From contig JAMOVZ010000442.1 of NCBI GenBank assembly GCA_027061865.1, positions 1 through 5,384 on the forward strand: DNA of 5,384 bases. Reading direction: 5' to 3'. Below the pieces are notes generated by a model. That model saw nothing but the letters and a program-made list of their open reading frames with translations. It was not told the origin of the DNA and ran no database searches. The position numbers were made by a program, and so were the translations under genes. Below, one piece after another: positions 4,406-5,384 of this stretch; position 1 is the stretch's first letter; every line of letters begins with the position of its first letter. This DNA is from Desulfobacterales bacterium (GTDB taxonomy: Bacteria; Desulfobacterota; DSM-4660; Desulfatiglandales; Desulfatiglandaceae).

Positions 4406-5384
4406 AGCCAAGTCCCTTCATAATGCTAAGTGGAACCGGACTGTTTGCTATATTCAGTTCCACAATCTCAAAGTCACCGGTCCTTCCCTTGTTTGCCGAA
4501 TACCTGGGGGCCGACCCTTCTGGAGTGGGCCTTGTGGCCTCTGTGTCTGCATTTACAGGAGTGGTGGCGAGCATCCCCGCAGGGCTTTTTTCAGATCGAT
4601 TCGGTAGAAAGAGGATGCTCGTCTTCTCTCTCCTGGTTTTCTCTTCTGCGCCATTTCTCTATCTCTTTGTTATCAATCTTTGGCAGTTGGCCCTTGTTCG
4701 GTTTTACCACGGACTGGCCACTGCCATATTTGTGCCTGTGGCAATGGCCCTTGTCTCTGATGTGTATGAGCGGACTAGGGGTGAGAAGCTGGGATGGTTT
4801 TCCACCTCTACCCTTATTGGTAGGTTCATGGCCCCCGTGGTTGGAGGGAGCATCATAGGGGCACTGGTTTATAGCCCACTTTTGAGCTATAGAGTGGTTT
4901 ATCTTGTCTGTGGCGGGGCTGCCCTACTGGCCCTCATCTTGGCAATAAGGCTACCTTCACCAAGGGAGAGGGAAGGGGAGAGACAGTCCTGGGATGAGAC
5001 CTTGTCTGCATTCAAGGGGGTCATTACAAACAGGGCCGTGGTGATTACCAGCGCAGTGGAGGCCGCAATACTCTTTGCCTATGGAACCTTTGAGACCTTT
5101 ATTCCGCTTTATTCCCTAAAGGTGGGTTTGAGTGCTTATCAGATAGGTGTGTGCCTTTCAGCCCAGGTAATAACACTTGCCATTTCAAAGCCAATGATGG
5201 GAAGAGTTTCGGACAAGCATGGAAGGACTCCTCAGATATTTGTGGGTGCCATACTGGGGGCACTGTGTATAGGCTCGTTTCATTTGTTCGGCTCTTTCTT
5301 GACCATTTTGGCTCTTAGCATTCTCTTTGGTCTCAGTCTCTCTGTGGTCACCTCTGCCACATCTGCCTATATTGCTGATTTGGC
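4402..5384 (+). CDS. MFS transporter, multidrug/efflux type, 5' partial (continues beyond window)
   Basis: The first 327 codons of an inner-membrane major facilitator superfamily permease lie in the window. Hydrophobic segments fit TM1 (about 6-24), TM2 (42-62), TM3 (72-92), TM4 (95-117), TM5 (134-155), TM6 (165-183), a charged central loop PSPREREGERQSWDE (185-199), TM7 (213-235), TM8 (246-264), TM9 (279-298) and TM10 (301-323). The MFS motif A is clear between TM2 and TM3 as GLFSDRFGRKR (61-71), and its second-half copy is GRVSDKHGRT (267-276). This resembles the drug:H+ antiporter type of exporter; the substrate is not predictable. ATG 4402 overlaps the HD gene stop by four bases (ATGA). 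The purine-rich GGGGAG before it is almost adjacent, so initiation probably depends on translational coupling. ATG 4423 is a possible alternative start with no better ribosome binding site. In this operon an exported toxic anion or metabolite is a reasonable inference. Confidence 0.9.
   Translation, partial: MKPSPFIMLSGTGLFAIFSSTISKSPVLPLFAEYLGADPSGVGLVASVSAFTGVVASIPAGLFSDRFGRKRMLVFSLLVFSSAPFLYLFVINLWQLALVRFYHGLATAIFVPVAMALVSDVYERTRGEKLGWFSTSTLIGRFMAPVVGGSIIGALVYSPLLSYRVVYLVCGGAALLALILAIRLPSPREREGERQSWDETLSAFKGVITNRAVVITSAVEAAILFAYGTFETFIPLYSLKVGLSAYQIGVCLSAQVITLAISKPMMGRVSDKHGRTPQIFVGAILGALCIGSFHLFGSFLTILALSILFGLSLSVVTSATSAYIADL

Noticed and set aside
4430..4858. 142-codon plus-strand frame rich in Trp, Leu and Ser
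   Set aside because: It is the +1 shadow of the MFS transporter; the frame from 4402 carries the MFS motif A and regular transmembrane segments.

Overview
The window suggests a bacterium, probably an anaerobic or environmental lineage of the Desulfobacterota or a similar group. That placement is inference: it rests on the general look of the proteins (two-subunit 'type 2' isopropylmalate isomerase, archaeal/deltaproteobacterial-style HD protein, ChrB-type protein) and not on any phylogenetic marker. No RNA genes, insertion sequences, CRISPR arrays or integration signatures were seen.

The window holds two divergent transcription units that share one upstream region of about 370 bases between the start codons at 2174 and 2545. 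The left unit (minus strand, 2174 down to 1) is a leucine biosynthesis operon in the order leuC-leuD-leuB. leuC and leuD encode the large and small subunits of 3-isopropylmalate dehydratase. leuB, cut by the window edge, encodes 3-isopropylmalate dehydrogenase. leuC and leuD are 25 bases apart, and leuD overlaps leuB by four bases (ATGA). A good sigma-70-type promoter lies about 70 bases before leuC.

The right unit (plus strand, 2545 to the end) holds four tightly packed genes: a full-length ChrB-like chromate-resistance protein, a 94-residue conserved-looking protein of unknown function, a small HD-domain phosphohydrolase-like protein, and a 5' partial major facilitator superfamily (MFS) transporter. 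Gaps are 14 and 11 bases and then a four-base overlap, so co-transcription is very likely. ChrB proteins are usually found with the chromate efflux pump ChrA. Here the visible transporter is instead an MFS protein, and two genes of unknown role sit between, so this is the part of the window that could represent an undescribed stress or efflux module.

The intergenic region carries a short reading frame that looks like the first transmembrane segment of a different MFS subfamily, possibly a decayed gene end. The right unit uses AGA/AGG arginine codons far more than leuC does, consistent with a different evolutionary history or expression class for the two units.
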